Source of the DNA: Kitasatospora terrestris
GTDB lineage: Bacteria > Actinomycetota > Actinomycetes > Streptomycetales > Streptomycetaceae
Direction of reading: 5' to 3'
Assembly: GCF_039542905.1 (NCBI RefSeq)
Contig: NZ_BAABIS010000001.1
Coordinates: 4,960,001 to 5,024,000, forward strand
Length of the DNA: 64,000 bases
Positions within the stretch are counted from its first letter, which is position 1. Each line of letters opens with the position of its first letter. The notes under the pieces were generated by a model, which was given only the letters and a program-made list of their open reading frames with translations, had not been told where the DNA came from and searched no databases. The position numbers and the translations under genes were made by a program. Below are positions 25,737-33,569 of the stretch, in pieces.

Positions 25737-26810
25737 ATGTCGCTCTCGATCGGAATCGTCGGCCTGCCGAACGTCGGCAAGTCGACCCTGTTCAACGCCC
25801 TGACCAAGAACGACGTGCTGGCGGCCAACTACCCGTTCGCCACCATCGAGCCCAACGTCGGCGTGGTCGGCGTCCCGGACGAGCGCCTGGCCGTCCTCGC
25901 CGGGATCTTCGGCTCGCAGCGGGTCCTGCCCGCCACCGTCGACTTCGTCGACATCGCGGGCATCGTCCGCGGCGCCAGCGAGGGCGAGGGCCTGGGCAAC
26001 AAGTTCCTCGCCAACATCCGCGAGTCGGACGCGATCTGCCAGGTCGTCCGCGCCTTCACCGACCCCGACGTGGTCCACGTCGACGGCAAGGTCTCGCCCA
26101 AGGACGACATCGAGACCATCCACACCGAGCTGATCCTCGCCGACCTCCAGTCGGTCGAGAAGGCCCTGCCGCGCCTGGAGAAGGAGGCCCGGCTCAAGAA
26201 GGACACCGCCGCCGTGCTGGCCGCCGCCAAGGAGGCCCAGGCGATCCTGGAGACCGGCAAGACCCTCTTCGAGGCCGGCTTCGACGCGACCTCGATCCGC
26301 GAGCTGCACCTGCTCACCACCAAGCCCTTCCTCTACGTCTTCAACGTGGACGAGGACGAGCTGGCCGACGAGGACTTCAAGAACGCCCAGCGCGAGCTGG
26401 TCGCCCCCGCCGAGGCGATCTTCCTCAACGCCAAGATCGAGTCCGAGCTGATCGAGCTGGACGACGCCGAGGCCCTCGAACTCCTCCAGTCCATGGGCCA
26501 GGAGGAGCCCGGCCTGGCCACCCTCGCCCGGGTCGGCTTCGACACCCTCGGCCTGCAGACCTACCTCACCGCCGGCCCCAAGGAAACCCGCGCCTGGACC
26601 ATCAAGAAGGGCGCCACCGCCCCCGAGGCCGCCGGTGTGATCCACACCGACTTCCAGAAGGGCTTCATCAAGGCCGAGGTCATCTCCTTCGCCGACCTGG
26701 TCGAGACCGGCTCGATCGCCGAGGCCCGCTCCAAGGGCAAGGCCCGCATCGAGGGCAAGGAGTACGTCATGCAGGACGGCGACGTCGTGGAGTTCCGCTT
26801 CAACGTCTGA
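25737..26810 (+). CDS. ychF: Redox-regulated ATPase YchF (OLA1 family)
   Basis: This 357-aa P-loop protein of the Obg-related YchF family prefers ATP over GTP and associates with ribosomes and the proteasome-like machinery in other bacteria. G1 is G9-L-P-N-V-G-K-S-T17, G3 is D-I-A-G-I-V-R-G-A. The G4 position reads N-V-D-E instead of N-K-x-D, which explains ATP specificity. A coiled-coil domain and a C-terminal TGS domain (ending V-E-F-R-F-N-V) are present. A TAGACT -10 at 25671-25676 suggests a 5' leader of about 50 nt. The length is standard. Confidence 0.96.
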   Translation: MSLSIGIVGLPNVGKSTLFNALTKNDVLAANYPFATIEPNVGVVGVPDERLAVLAGIFGSQRVLPATVDFVDIAGIVRGASEGEGLGNKFLANIRESDAICQVVRAFTDPDVVHVDGKVSPKDDIETIHTELILADLQSVEKALPRLEKEARLKKDTAAVLAAAKEAQAILETGKTLFEAGFDATSIRELHLLTTKPFLYVFNVDEDELADEDFKNAQRELVAPAEAIFLNAKIESELIELDDAEALELLQSMGQEEPGLATLARVGFDTLGLQTYLTAGPKETRAWTIKKGATAPEAAGVIHTDFQKGFIKAEVISFADLVETGSIAEARSKGKARIEGKEYVMQDGDVVEFRFNV

Positions 26811-26826
26811 CGCACCGGCAGCACGC

Positions 26827-26867
26827 GAGGAGACCGGCCCCCGGGGTTCCCGGGGGCCGGCCTCCTC
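26827..26867. terminator. Bidirectional intrinsic terminator
   Basis: An 18-position stem with one mismatch (26827-26844 with 26850-26867) lies between the convergent ychF and ALF-repeat genes. Confidence 0.78.
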
Positions 26868-26893
26868 TTGATCCCGGTTCGTTCCCGGTGCGG

Positions 26894-28294
26894 TCAGGCC
26901 CGGATGCGGCGGCGGGTGGCGACCAGGGCGCCGGCGCCGAGGAGGACGGCCGCGCCGCCGGCGGCGGTGAGGGCGCCGAACGGCGTCTCGGTGCCGGTGG
27001 AGGCCAGGCGGTCGGCGGTGGTGGTGCCGCTGCTGCCGGTGCCCCGCGCGGTGCCGGCGGTGGTGTCGGACGCCGGGGTCACGGTGGTGCCGGTCTGCTG
27101 GTTGCCGGTGGTGGCGGCGTTGTCCCGGGCCCGGGCCGCGGCGAGGCCGCTGGTCAGGAAGGCGCGGTACGTCGCGGCGTCGCCGGTGCCGAGCGCGGCG
27201 AGCGCCGCCTTCCGCACCGCGGGACCGCCGCTCTCGGCGAGCTGGGAGATCCGCAGCTGGTCGTCGGACCGGCGGATCGACGGCAGGTCGGCGAAGAACC
27301 TGTCGACGTCCGCGGCGGTGCCGCCCATGGCCTTCTGCGCGGCGTCCTCCAGGATCCGGCCGTGGTCCTTGGACGCGATGAGCCGCATCAGCTCGACCCG
27401 CTTGTCGTGCTCCTGGATGCTCGCCAGCCGGTGCTCGAGGAAGGCCAGGACGTCGGCGTCGCTGCCGTTCAGCGCCTGCTGCGCGGCCTCGCGGACGGCC
27501 GGGCTGCTGGCCGGGTCGGAGTAGATCTGCACGACCCGGACCCGGCGGTCGCTCGCCTGGACGGCCGGCAGCTCGACGTCGAGGAAGTGCCGGATCGCCG
27601 CGTCGCCGGCCTTGAGCGCCTTCTCGGCGGCCTCGCGGACCCGCGGGCTGTTCTTCGGGTCGCCGGCGGCCCGGGCCACCCAGACCCGGAGGTCGTCGAG
27701 CTGGATCTTCGGCAGCTCGACGGTGAGGAAGTGCTCGACCGCGGCGTCGCCGCCGTCGAGCGCCTTGCCCGCCGCCTCGCGCAGGTAGTCGGACGCGTAC
27801 GGGCCGGCCATCGCGGCGGCCACGGCGGCCCGGTTGTCCTCGGCGCGGGCCCTGAACTGGTCGACCTCGAGGAACTTGGTGATCGCCGCAGGGCTGCTGT
27901 CGCTGAGCGCGGCATTGGCGGCCGCGCGTACGGCCTTGCCGCCGAGGGACATGATCTGGACGACGCGGAGCCGGTCGTCGACGAGCTGGGCCGAGGCCCG
28001 GCCCGCGTCCAGGAACTGTCGGCGGTCGGCCGGGGTGCCGGCGAGGGCCTGCTCGGCGGCCTCGCGGACGATGGGGCCGCTCTTCGGGTCGGCCTTGATC
28101 TGCTCGATCTTCGCGCGGTTCTCCGCGTCCTTCTTGGCGGCCTCGTCGTCGGCCTGGCCGGTGGCGGGTGCGGTGTCCGGCTGCGACTGGCCGGTGGGGA
28201 GCTCCTCGGCGAGGGCGGGAGCGGCGCCGAAGGCGGTGGGCGCGGCGACGGCCGCGACGAAAAAGGCAGCCGCCAGCGAGCGACGGATGTTCAC
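26894..28294 (-). CDS. ALF-repeat secreted protein with LAxTG sortase signal
   Basis: This 466-aa exported protein has a Sec signal peptide at 1-29 (cleavage after A-L-A). At least six ALF-type helical repeats follow (about 45-50 residues each, pattern R-E-A-A-x-x-A-L-x-G-x-D-A-x-x-x-F-L ... D-R). Next come a Thr/Gly/Ser linker and the C-terminal sorting signal L-A-S-T-G with a hydrophobic helix and R-R-R tail. LAxTG is the class E sortase motif of Streptomyces, so the protein should be anchored to the cell wall. ALF repeats have no defined function. The GTG at 28294 is preceded by GGGGGGAA. A downstream terminator is shared with ychF. Confidence 0.88.
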   Translation of the reverse strand: MNIRRSLAAAFFVAAVAAPTAFGAAPALAEELPTGQSQPDTAPATGQADDEAAKKDAENRAKIEQIKADPKSGPIVREAAEQALAGTPADRRQFLDAGRASAQLVDDRLRVVQIMSLGGKAVRAAANAALSDSSPAAITKFLEVDQFRARAEDNRAAVAAAMAGPYASDYLREAAGKALDGGDAAVEHFLTVELPKIQLDDLRVWVARAAGDPKNSPRVREAAEKALKAGDAAIRHFLDVELPAVQASDRRVRVVQIYSDPASSPAVREAAQQALNGSDADVLAFLEHRLASIQEHDKRVELMRLIASKDHGRILEDAAQKAMGGTAADVDRFFADLPSIRRSDDQLRISQLAESGGPAVRKAALAALGTGDAATYRAFLTSGLAAARARDNAATTGNQQTGTTVTPASDTTAGTARGTGSSGTTTADRLASTGTETPFGALTAAGGAAVLLGAGALVATRRRIRA

Positions 28295-28416
28295 GAGAAT
28301 TCCCCCCGAGGAAACTGAACAGACGATCGAAGTGATCATATGTCAGTAGTGCTGGTCGTCGGCGAACGGATTTCGCGGGTGTCGCGTGCCGCGGGCCCGC
28401 CCGTAGAGTGGCCGGC

Positions 28417-28776
28417 ATGTCGCCGATCGCCGCCCTGCACGCCGTCGTCCTCGACTGCGCCGACCCCGACGAACTCGCCGAGTTCTACCGGAAGATCACG
28501 GGTTGGGAGGTCAGCTACCGCAGCGGGACCTTCGTCTTCATCGGCGAGGGTGCCACCCGGATCGGCTTCCAGCGGATCGGCGGCTACCTGCGTCCCCGGT
28601 GGCCGGGCGGCAATCCGCGGGCCCACCTGGACTTCACGGTCCCCGACTTCGCGACCGGGATCCCGGCACTGGTCGCGGCCGGCGCGAGCCTCCCGGACGA
28701 CCAGCCGGGCGGGGACGACTGGAAGGTCCTGCTGGATCCCGCCGGACACCCGATGTGCGTCACCGAAGCCCGATAG
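28417..28776 (+). CDS. VOC family protein (glyoxalase-like), leaderless
   Basis: This 119-aa single-domain VOC protein of the glyoxalase-like/bleomycin-resistance group begins A-A-L-H-A-V-V-L-D-C-A-D-P, continues with F-Y-R-K-I-T-G-W-E-V and ends D-P-A-G-H-P-M-C-V-T, all standard for the subfamily that is abundant in actinomycetes. Enzymatic function is unknown. A TAGAGT -10 (28404-28409) ends 7 bp before the ATG at 28417 and no ribosome-binding site is present, so the mRNA is probably leaderless. The gene is divergent from the ALF-repeat gene. Confidence 0.83.
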   Translation: MSPIAALHAVVLDCADPDELAEFYRKITGWEVSYRSGTFVFIGEGATRIGFQRIGGYLRPRWPGGNPRAHLDFTVPDFATGIPALVAAGASLPDDQPGGDDWKVLLDPAGHPMCVTEAR

Positions 28777-28802
28777 CCCGATAGCCCGATCGCCGGACGC
28801 GG

Positions 28803-28825
28803 TCGGCCGGCGGACGACCGGCCGA
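28803..28825. terminator. Candidate terminator between convergent genes
   Basis: An 8-bp perfect stem (28803-28810 with 28818-28825) with a 7-nt loop lies between the VOC gene and the convergent HAD gene. Confidence 0.5.
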
Positions 28826-28848
28826 GGGCCGGGCCGAAGAAGGGCCGT

Positions 28849-29505
28849 TCACCGCACCTCGACCGTGAGGATTCCCTCGGCGCCCGCCGTGACGGTGACC
28901 CCCAGCAGGTCGGGGGCGTGCACGGTGGGCCGCTGGGCCCCGGCGCGCGGACCGATGCCGAGGACCGGCATGCCGGCGGCCCGGCCGGCCGCGATGCCGG
29001 CCTCGGAGTCCTCCAGGACCAGGCAGTCGGCGGGCTCGAAGCCCAGCTCGGCGGCGGCCTTCAGGAAGCCCTCCGGGTCGGGCTTGCTCGCGCCGACCCG
29101 TTCGGCGGTGACCAGCAGCGGCGGGAGGCCGAGCCCCGCCGCGCCCATCCGGGCACGGGCGAGCGGCTCGTCGGCCGAGGTGACCAGCGCGTGCGGCAGG
29201 CCGGCTAGCTGGGCGAGCAGGGCGGCCGCGCCGGGCACCTCCACGACGCCCAGCAGGTCCGCGGTCTCCTCGGCGAGCATCTGGCGGTTCTCGGCGAGGT
29301 TCTCCTCGACGGGCCGGTCGGGGAGCAGCTCGGCCATGGTGAGGTGGCCCTGGCGGCCGTGGGCGACGTGCAGCACGGTGTCGGCGTCGAGGCCGTGCCG
29401 GGCGGCCCAGCGGCGCCAGACCCGCTCGACGACGGCGTCGGAGTTGACCAGGGTCCCGTCCATGTCGAGGAGCAGGGCGCGGACGGTCAGGGCGGCGGTG
29501 GTCAT
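28849..29505 (-). CDS. HAD family phosphatase (beta-phosphoglucomutase-like)
   Basis: This 218-aa haloacid-dehalogenase hydrolase has motif I L-L-L-D-M-D-G-T-L-V with both catalytic Asp, motif II V-T-S-A, motif III K in A-S-K-P-D-P-E-G, and motif IV L-E-D-S-E-A-G. The small helical cap points to sugar-phosphate phosphatases of the YfbT/GPP type, but the substrate is not defined. GGAGG precedes the ATG at 29505. The 50-bp upstream gap is unusually AT-rich for this genome and holds a short dyad. The gene follows the RibD-like pair in the same direction. Confidence 0.87.
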   Translation of the reverse strand: MTTAALTVRALLLDMDGTLVNSDAVVERVWRRWAARHGLDADTVLHVAHGRQGHLTMAELLPDRPVEENLAENRQMLAEETADLLGVVEVPGAAALLAQLAGLPHALVTSADEPLARARMGAAGLGLPPLLVTAERVGASKPDPEGFLKAAAELGFEPADCLVLEDSEAGIAAGRAAGMPVLGIGPRAGAQRPTVHAPDLLGVTVTAGAEGILTVEVR

Positions 29506-29544
29506 CGGGGGGTCCTCCGGAGGTGCCGATGGCTTTGTTTTTCC

Positions 29545-29559
29545 ATGATACAAAATCAT
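29545..29559 (-). promoter_or_regulatory. AT-rich dyad / promoter region upstream of the HAD gene
   Basis: ATGAT (29545-29549) and ATCAT (29555-29559) form a small dyad inside a run of 26 bases that is three-quarters A/T. On the minus strand the same bases read TATCAT, a candidate -10 about 40 bp before the HAD start. A matching -35 is not evident. Confidence 0.35.
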
Positions 29560-30035
29560 CCGCCGAGCAGGTGGGCGTTGACCGCCCGGGCGGCGTCCGC
29601 CAGCTCCGGCAGCTCGACCACCTCGATGCCGGCCTCCTCCAGCAGCTCCGTCCCCTGGCAGGCCGCGACGAACAGGGCCGGCTCCCGCCAGGCCACCACC
29701 ACCCGGGGGATCCCGGCCGCGATGATCAGCCGGGCGCACGGCCGGGGCCGCGACTTGCGCTCCCCGCACGGCTCCAGCGTGGAGTAGACGGTGGCGCCGC
29801 GCAGGCGCGGATCGCCGTCCGGCAGCTTGGCGAGGGCGGCCTCCTCGGCGTGGTTGTGCGCGTCCAGCTCCCGGCTGTAGCCCTCGCTGAGCACCTCGCC
29901 GTCCGCGCCGACGATCACCGCGCCCACCGAGAACGCGCTCTCGGACGGCGGGCAGAGCCGGGACAGCTCGACCGCCCGGGCAAGAAAGGCCAGGTCACCC
30001 CTGGCCGGGCCGTCGTTCACCGGGTCACCACTCAC
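29556..30035 (-). CDS. RibD-like cytidine/deoxycytidylate deaminase domain protein
   Basis: This 159-aa zinc deaminase has metal ligands H62-A-E64 and E-P-C90 ... C100, with the intervening basic G-E-R-K-S-R-P-R-P similar to the RibD N-terminal domain (diaminohydroxyphosphoribosylaminopyrimidine deaminase). The spacing between the two cysteines is one residue longer than in E. coli RibD. The GTG start overlaps by 4 bp (GTGA) the stop of the upstream reductase gene, so the two are translationally coupled. The pair looks like RibD split in two and in reversed order. A role in riboflavin synthesis or another pyrimidine pathway is inferred. Confidence 0.82.
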   Translation of the reverse strand: MSGDPVNDGPARGDLAFLARAVELSRLCPPSESAFSVGAVIVGADGEVLSEGYSRELDAHNHAEEAALAKLPDGDPRLRGATVYSTLEPCGERKSRPRPCARLIIAAGIPRVVVAWREPALFVAACQGTELLEEAGIEVVELPELADAARAVNAHLLGG

Positions 30036-30712
30036 GCGTCGGACTCCTTCGGGGCGTAGCGCAACAGCACGACGTCCCCCACCGTACGTGCCTCCAGCAG
30101 GCGCATCCGGTGCCGCGGGCCGCCGGGGTAGTCGGCGGTGCCGAGGAAGCGCGGCGCGTCGGCCTGGCCGACCAGCAGCGGGGCGACGGCCAGCTGCAGC
30201 TCGTCCGCGAGCCCTTCGGCGAGGAACTGGGTGTGCACGCTGCCGCCGCCCTCGACCATCAGCCGCCGCACCCCGCGCGCCCCGAGGTCGTCCAGCACCG
30301 CGCCGAGCCCGACCCGCGACCCGACCCCGACGACGTCCGCCAGCCCGGCCAGTTCGGCGCCGAGCCGGGGCGCGGCGGCGTCGGTGGTGTACGCGACCTT
30401 CGCCCCGCCGGTGTGCCAGAAGTTCAGGGCGGCCGGCAGTCCGCCGCTCGCGCTGAGGGTCACCTTCAGCGGGTGCGCCGGGAGGCCGGCGGCGACCCGC
30501 TCGGCGCGCCGGGCCTCGGAGTTGACCAGCAGTCGGGGGTTGTCCCGGCGCAGCGTGTTGCCGCCGACCAGGATCGCGTCGCTGCCGGCGCGCAGCTCGT
30601 CGACCCGGTCGAAGTCCTCCGCGCCGGACAGCAGCAGCCGCTCGGGGGAGGCGTCGTCGAGGTAGCCGTCGACCGACACGGCAGCGCTCAGCAGGACGTA
30701 CGGACGTGGCAC
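30032..30712 (-). CDS. RibD C-terminal (dihydrofolate-reductase-like) pyrimidine reductase
   Basis: This 226-aa protein of the RibD C-terminal/DHFR-like fold has A-A-V-S-V-D-G-Y-L-D at the N-terminus, A-I-L-V-G-G-N-T-L-R-R-D-N-P for NADPH binding, and L-M-V-E-G-G-G-S-V near the C-terminus, all conserved in 5-amino-6-ribosylamino-uracil phosphate reductases. The GTG at 30712 has a strong AAGGAG 7 nt upstream. The coupled downstream gene encodes the matching deaminase domain. In canonical RibD the deaminase comes first and both are in one chain. No other rib genes are in the window, so this may be a paralogue for a secondary pyrimidine. Confidence 0.82.
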   Translation of the reverse strand: MPRPYVLLSAAVSVDGYLDDASPERLLLSGAEDFDRVDELRAGSDAILVGGNTLRRDNPRLLVNSEARRAERVAAGLPAHPLKVTLSASGGLPAALNFWHTGGAKVAYTTDAAAPRLGAELAGLADVVGVGSRVGLGAVLDDLGARGVRRLMVEGGGSVHTQFLAEGLADELQLAVAPLLVGQADAPRFLGTADYPGGPRHRMRLLEARTVGDVVLLRYAPKESDA

Positions 30713-30848
30713 GGCGGGCTCCTTCGGCTGGCTCTGCCCTCACCGTACGTCCGCCGGCCGCGGCTCCCGACCGCACGGCGGGTCGGCTGCCCCTCCTGCC
30801 GGACACCTCCCGGACGGCGGCACCGAGGCGGAGGGCGCCGGTCCGGCG

Positions 30849-31463
30849 TCAGCCGGCGGTTCCGCCCGCCGCCCCGGCCCGCTCGGGCCGGGGCGGCAGC
30901 GGCAGGGGCAGCGCCGGCAGGCCGTCGATGCTGGTGGCGATGTACGGCTTGCCCTCGCAGTAGGTGTTGAACTCCTCGTCCGTCTTGCGGTCGAAGTACT
31001 GCTCGTGCAGCTCGCGTTCGCCCCGGTAGTCCATGAACGGCACCGCGAACCCGCACGAGTCGCTGACCCGCTCGGCCCGCACCAGCACGATCGCGCGCAG
31101 CGCCGAGCCGTCCGCCGCCGGGTCGAAGCGGCCCAGCAGCTCCGCGAACCGCGGGTCGTCCCGGAACACCGCCTCGCCCTGCCCGTGCACCCGCACCACG
31201 GTCGGCGGACCGTCGAACGCGCACCACATCAGCGTGATCCGCCCGTTCTCCCGCAGGTGCGCCAGGGTCTCCGCGGTCGACCCGCCGAAGTCCAGGTACG
31301 CCAGGGTCAGTTCGTCGAGGACCACCAGCGTCCCCGAGCGGCCCTTCGGCGAGAGGTTGACGTGCCCGTCCGCGCCCAGCGGCGCGGTGGCGACGAAGAA
31401 GACGGGCTGACGATCGATGAACTCCCGCAACCGGCCATCGATGCGTTCGTATGTCTTTCCCAT
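30849..31463 (-). CDS. PPOX-class (pyridoxamine 5'-phosphate oxidase-like) flavin/heme protein, leaderless
   Basis: This 204-aa split-barrel protein carries V-F-F-V-A-T-A-P-L-x-x-D-G-H-V-N-L-S-P-K-G and R-I-T-L-M-W-C-A-F-D-G-P-P, both typical of the actinobacterial PPOX family with F420/FMN or heme ligands. The C-terminal half has D-Y-x-G-E-R plus an unassigned extension ending in a Pro-rich tail. The substrate is unknown. On the minus strand TAGACT (31476-31471) ends 7 bp before the ATG at 31463, so expression should be leaderless. The divergent neighbour is a septum-type membrane protein. Confidence 0.83.
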   Translation of the reverse strand: MGKTYERIDGRLREFIDRQPVFFVATAPLGADGHVNLSPKGRSGTLVVLDELTLAYLDFGGSTAETLAHLRENGRITLMWCAFDGPPTVVRVHGQGEAVFRDDPRFAELLGRFDPAADGSALRAIVLVRAERVSDSCGFAVPFMDYRGERELHEQYFDRKTDEEFNTYCEGKPYIATSIDGLPALPLPLPPRPERAGAAGGTAG

Positions 31464-31610
31464 GCCCGCCAGTCTAGGTGTCTCGCTCCTCAAGATGGCG
31501 ATTACCGCCTGATGAGACGGGCTGGGTGGAATCCGTTTGCCCGGGGCTCCGCGCCGACGGTACGTTCCCCCGCGATCGCGACCGACGGACCGCCCGACAG
31601 AAGGACCCGC

Positions 31611-32684
31611 ATGCCCGACACCGCCCACGACGCGCCCGCCGCACCGGTCTCCGAGCCGGATCGGCCGGTGACCGTCGGCTGGCAGCGACCGATGACCAGG
31701 TTCGCCATTGCCTCGGTCGCCACCGGGGTGCTCGGCCTGTGGCCGCTCGCCGCCGGTTTCGCGGTCACCGCGCTGGTCAAGGTGCGCAAGGGGCGGCGCG
31801 GCAAGGGCCTGGCGATCGTCGGGCTGGTGCTGTCGGTCCTCGGCGCGCTGGTCACCACCGTGCAGTTCCTCCACCTCGACCGGCCCGACGGGGGCAGGAC
31901 CGTACCGGTGGAGGCGCTGGAGACCGGGGACTGCTTCACCTATCTGGACGGCGCCGGGAGGGGGCTCGACCTCTCGGACCACTCCCGGATGCCGGACGCC
32001 GTCGTGGTGCTCCCGTGCACCGAGCCGCACAACGGCGAGATCACCGCCGCCGCGCCGCTGAAGCGCGGCACCTACCTGGAGGACGAGGCGCTGCGGCAGG
32101 CCGGCGCGCTCTGCGGGCCGGCCCTCGCGGGCTACCGGCCCGACCGGTGGAGCCTGCCGGAGGGTGTCGTGCCGTCGTACTACTACCCGGCGGCGACCTC
32201 CAGGCTCACCCGGGGCGAGACCATCCACTGCTTCCTCGCCAGCGGCCGGACCCTGGTCACCGGATCGCTCCGCAGCGCCCGTCCGGAGGGCGCCCAGGCC
32301 GCCTACCTGGCGGCGGTGGAGCCCTACGACTCGGCGGTCGCGGCCGCCGTCCCGGAAGCGTGGGCCTCCGCCGACCCGTCGGCCTGGGAGCCCTGGCGGA
32401 CGTACGCGGCCGCCGTCGCCGAGGCCGAGCGGAAGTCGGCCGACGCCCTGCGCAAGGCGGCCCTGCCCGACGCCCAGCGGCCCGCGGCGGCCGCCCTCGC
32501 CGACGGGCTGGCCGCGAGCGCCGACGCCTGGCAGCAGGTGGAGGGGGCCGGCAACCCCACCCGGCAGAAGGCCGCCGTCCAGGCCGCCCAGGACGCCGAC
32601 GCGGCCCTGGACGAACTGGCCGCGCCGCTGCGTCGGGCGCTCGCCCTGGCGTCCACCCCGCCGACCGACTTCTACGCCCTCTGA
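31611..32684 (+). CDS. DUF4190/septum-formation-domain membrane protein
   Basis: This 357-aa protein has a short acidic N-terminus followed by two membrane helices (about 28-48 and 64-85) of DUF4190 type, with the basic loop V-R-K-G-R-R-G-K-G between them. The extracytoplasmic part (about 95-357) has C-F-T-Y and C-T-E-P-H-N-G-E, hallmarks of the actinobacterial septum-formation domain, then a helical Ala-rich tail. Proteins of this type are envelope-associated but unassigned. AAGGA lies 5 nt before the ATG. Confidence 0.82.
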   Translation: MPDTAHDAPAAPVSEPDRPVTVGWQRPMTRFAIASVATGVLGLWPLAAGFAVTALVKVRKGRRGKGLAIVGLVLSVLGALVTTVQFLHLDRPDGGRTVPVEALETGDCFTYLDGAGRGLDLSDHSRMPDAVVVLPCTEPHNGEITAAAPLKRGTYLEDEALRQAGALCGPALAGYRPDRWSLPEGVVPSYYYPAATSRLTRGETIHCFLASGRTLVTGSLRSARPEGAQAAYLAAVEPYDSAVAAAVPEAWASADPSAWEPWRTYAAAVAEAERKSADALRKAALPDAQRPAAAALADGLAASADAWQQVEGAGNPTRQKAAVQAAQDADAALDELAAPLRRALALASTPPTDFYAL

Positions 32685-32827
32685 CGCGCCGGGCCCGCCC
32701 GCGCCCGCGGTTCACACGCTGTTGACGTTCGGCGTTACTCGCCGGTAGCAAAGGGTGGGTACGGTCGGGTCCGAGGTTGGCGCGCCCGGCCCGACCCCCA
32801 CCGGGCCGGGATCGCTACCGTGGCGGG

Positions 32828-33364
32828 GTGGAGACCAGTTTTCGGGTGATGCGGCAGGACGACAACGGCAACCGTTTCCCGGTGGCGGGAGGGTTGGGCC
32901 GGTCGGCGGCCGAGGAGATGGCGGCGGAGTTCGAGGCGCGCGGCCACAAGCAGCTGTACTGGGTCGAGGCCGAGGTGCGGATCGTGGTCGGCGGCGCGCT
33001 GGTCCGCGACGGCCGGGTGCTGGCGGCCCGGCGCAGCACGCCGGCCGAGGTGGCGGGGTTCTGGGAGTTCCCGGGCGGCAAGGCGGAGCCGGGGGAGTCG
33101 GTGGAGCAGGCGCTGGAGCGCGAGCTGGCCGAGGAGCTGGGGGTGCGGGCCCGGGCGCTTCGGCAACTGCCGGGCAGCTGGGTGGTCCGGCCGGGCCTGG
33201 AGCTGCGGATCTGGGCGGCGGAGCTGCTGGAGGGCGAGCCGCGCGCCCTGCTGGAGCACTCCGAGGTGCGTTGGCTGGGCCCCGCCGAGCTGGAGTCCGT
33301 CGAGTGGCTGGCGCACGACCGCGAGGTGCTGCCGCACGTCGCTGAGCTGCTGCGCGCACGCTGA
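32828..33364 (+). CDS. Nudix hydrolase fused to an N-terminal DNGNRF (SPOR-like) domain
   Basis: This 178-aa fusion has residues 4-47 (F-R-V-M-R-Q-D-D-N-G-N-R-F, then A-R-G-H-K-Q-L-Y-W-V-E) matching a small free-standing actinobacterial protein annotated as SPOR-domain. Residues 48-178 are a MutT-type Nudix hydrolase. Its box is perfect: G84-x5-E90-x7-R98-E-L-x-E-E103-x-G105-V. The preceding F-W-E-F-P-G-G-K is typical of 8-oxo-dGTP/CTP pyrophosphohydrolases. TACCGT (32816-32821) ends 6 bp before the GTG, so expression may be leaderless. The fusion may localise or regulate a nucleotide-pool sanitiser. Both parts read in one uninterrupted frame. Confidence 0.87.
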   Translation: METSFRVMRQDDNGNRFPVAGGLGRSAAEEMAAEFEARGHKQLYWVEAEVRIVVGGALVRDGRVLAARRSTPAEVAGFWEFPGGKAEPGESVEQALERELAEELGVRARALRQLPGSWVVRPGLELRIWAAELLEGEPRALLEHSEVRWLGPAELESVEWLAHDREVLPHVAELLRAR

Positions 33365-33569
33365 CCCGGACGGTGCGGCGCCCCGGCCCGGACGGCCCCT
33401 CGCATGGGGCAAAGACGACCCGTATGCCGGGATAGTGCCGCGTTCCACGGGGTATGTCACTGTTCGGCAGCATTCGTCACCATCGGTGATCCGAGACCGC
33501 GTCACGCGGCGCTGCCCGCACCCGCGGCGCCCGCCGCGGTGCGCGGTCCGACGGCCGGAGGCCCGCTAG

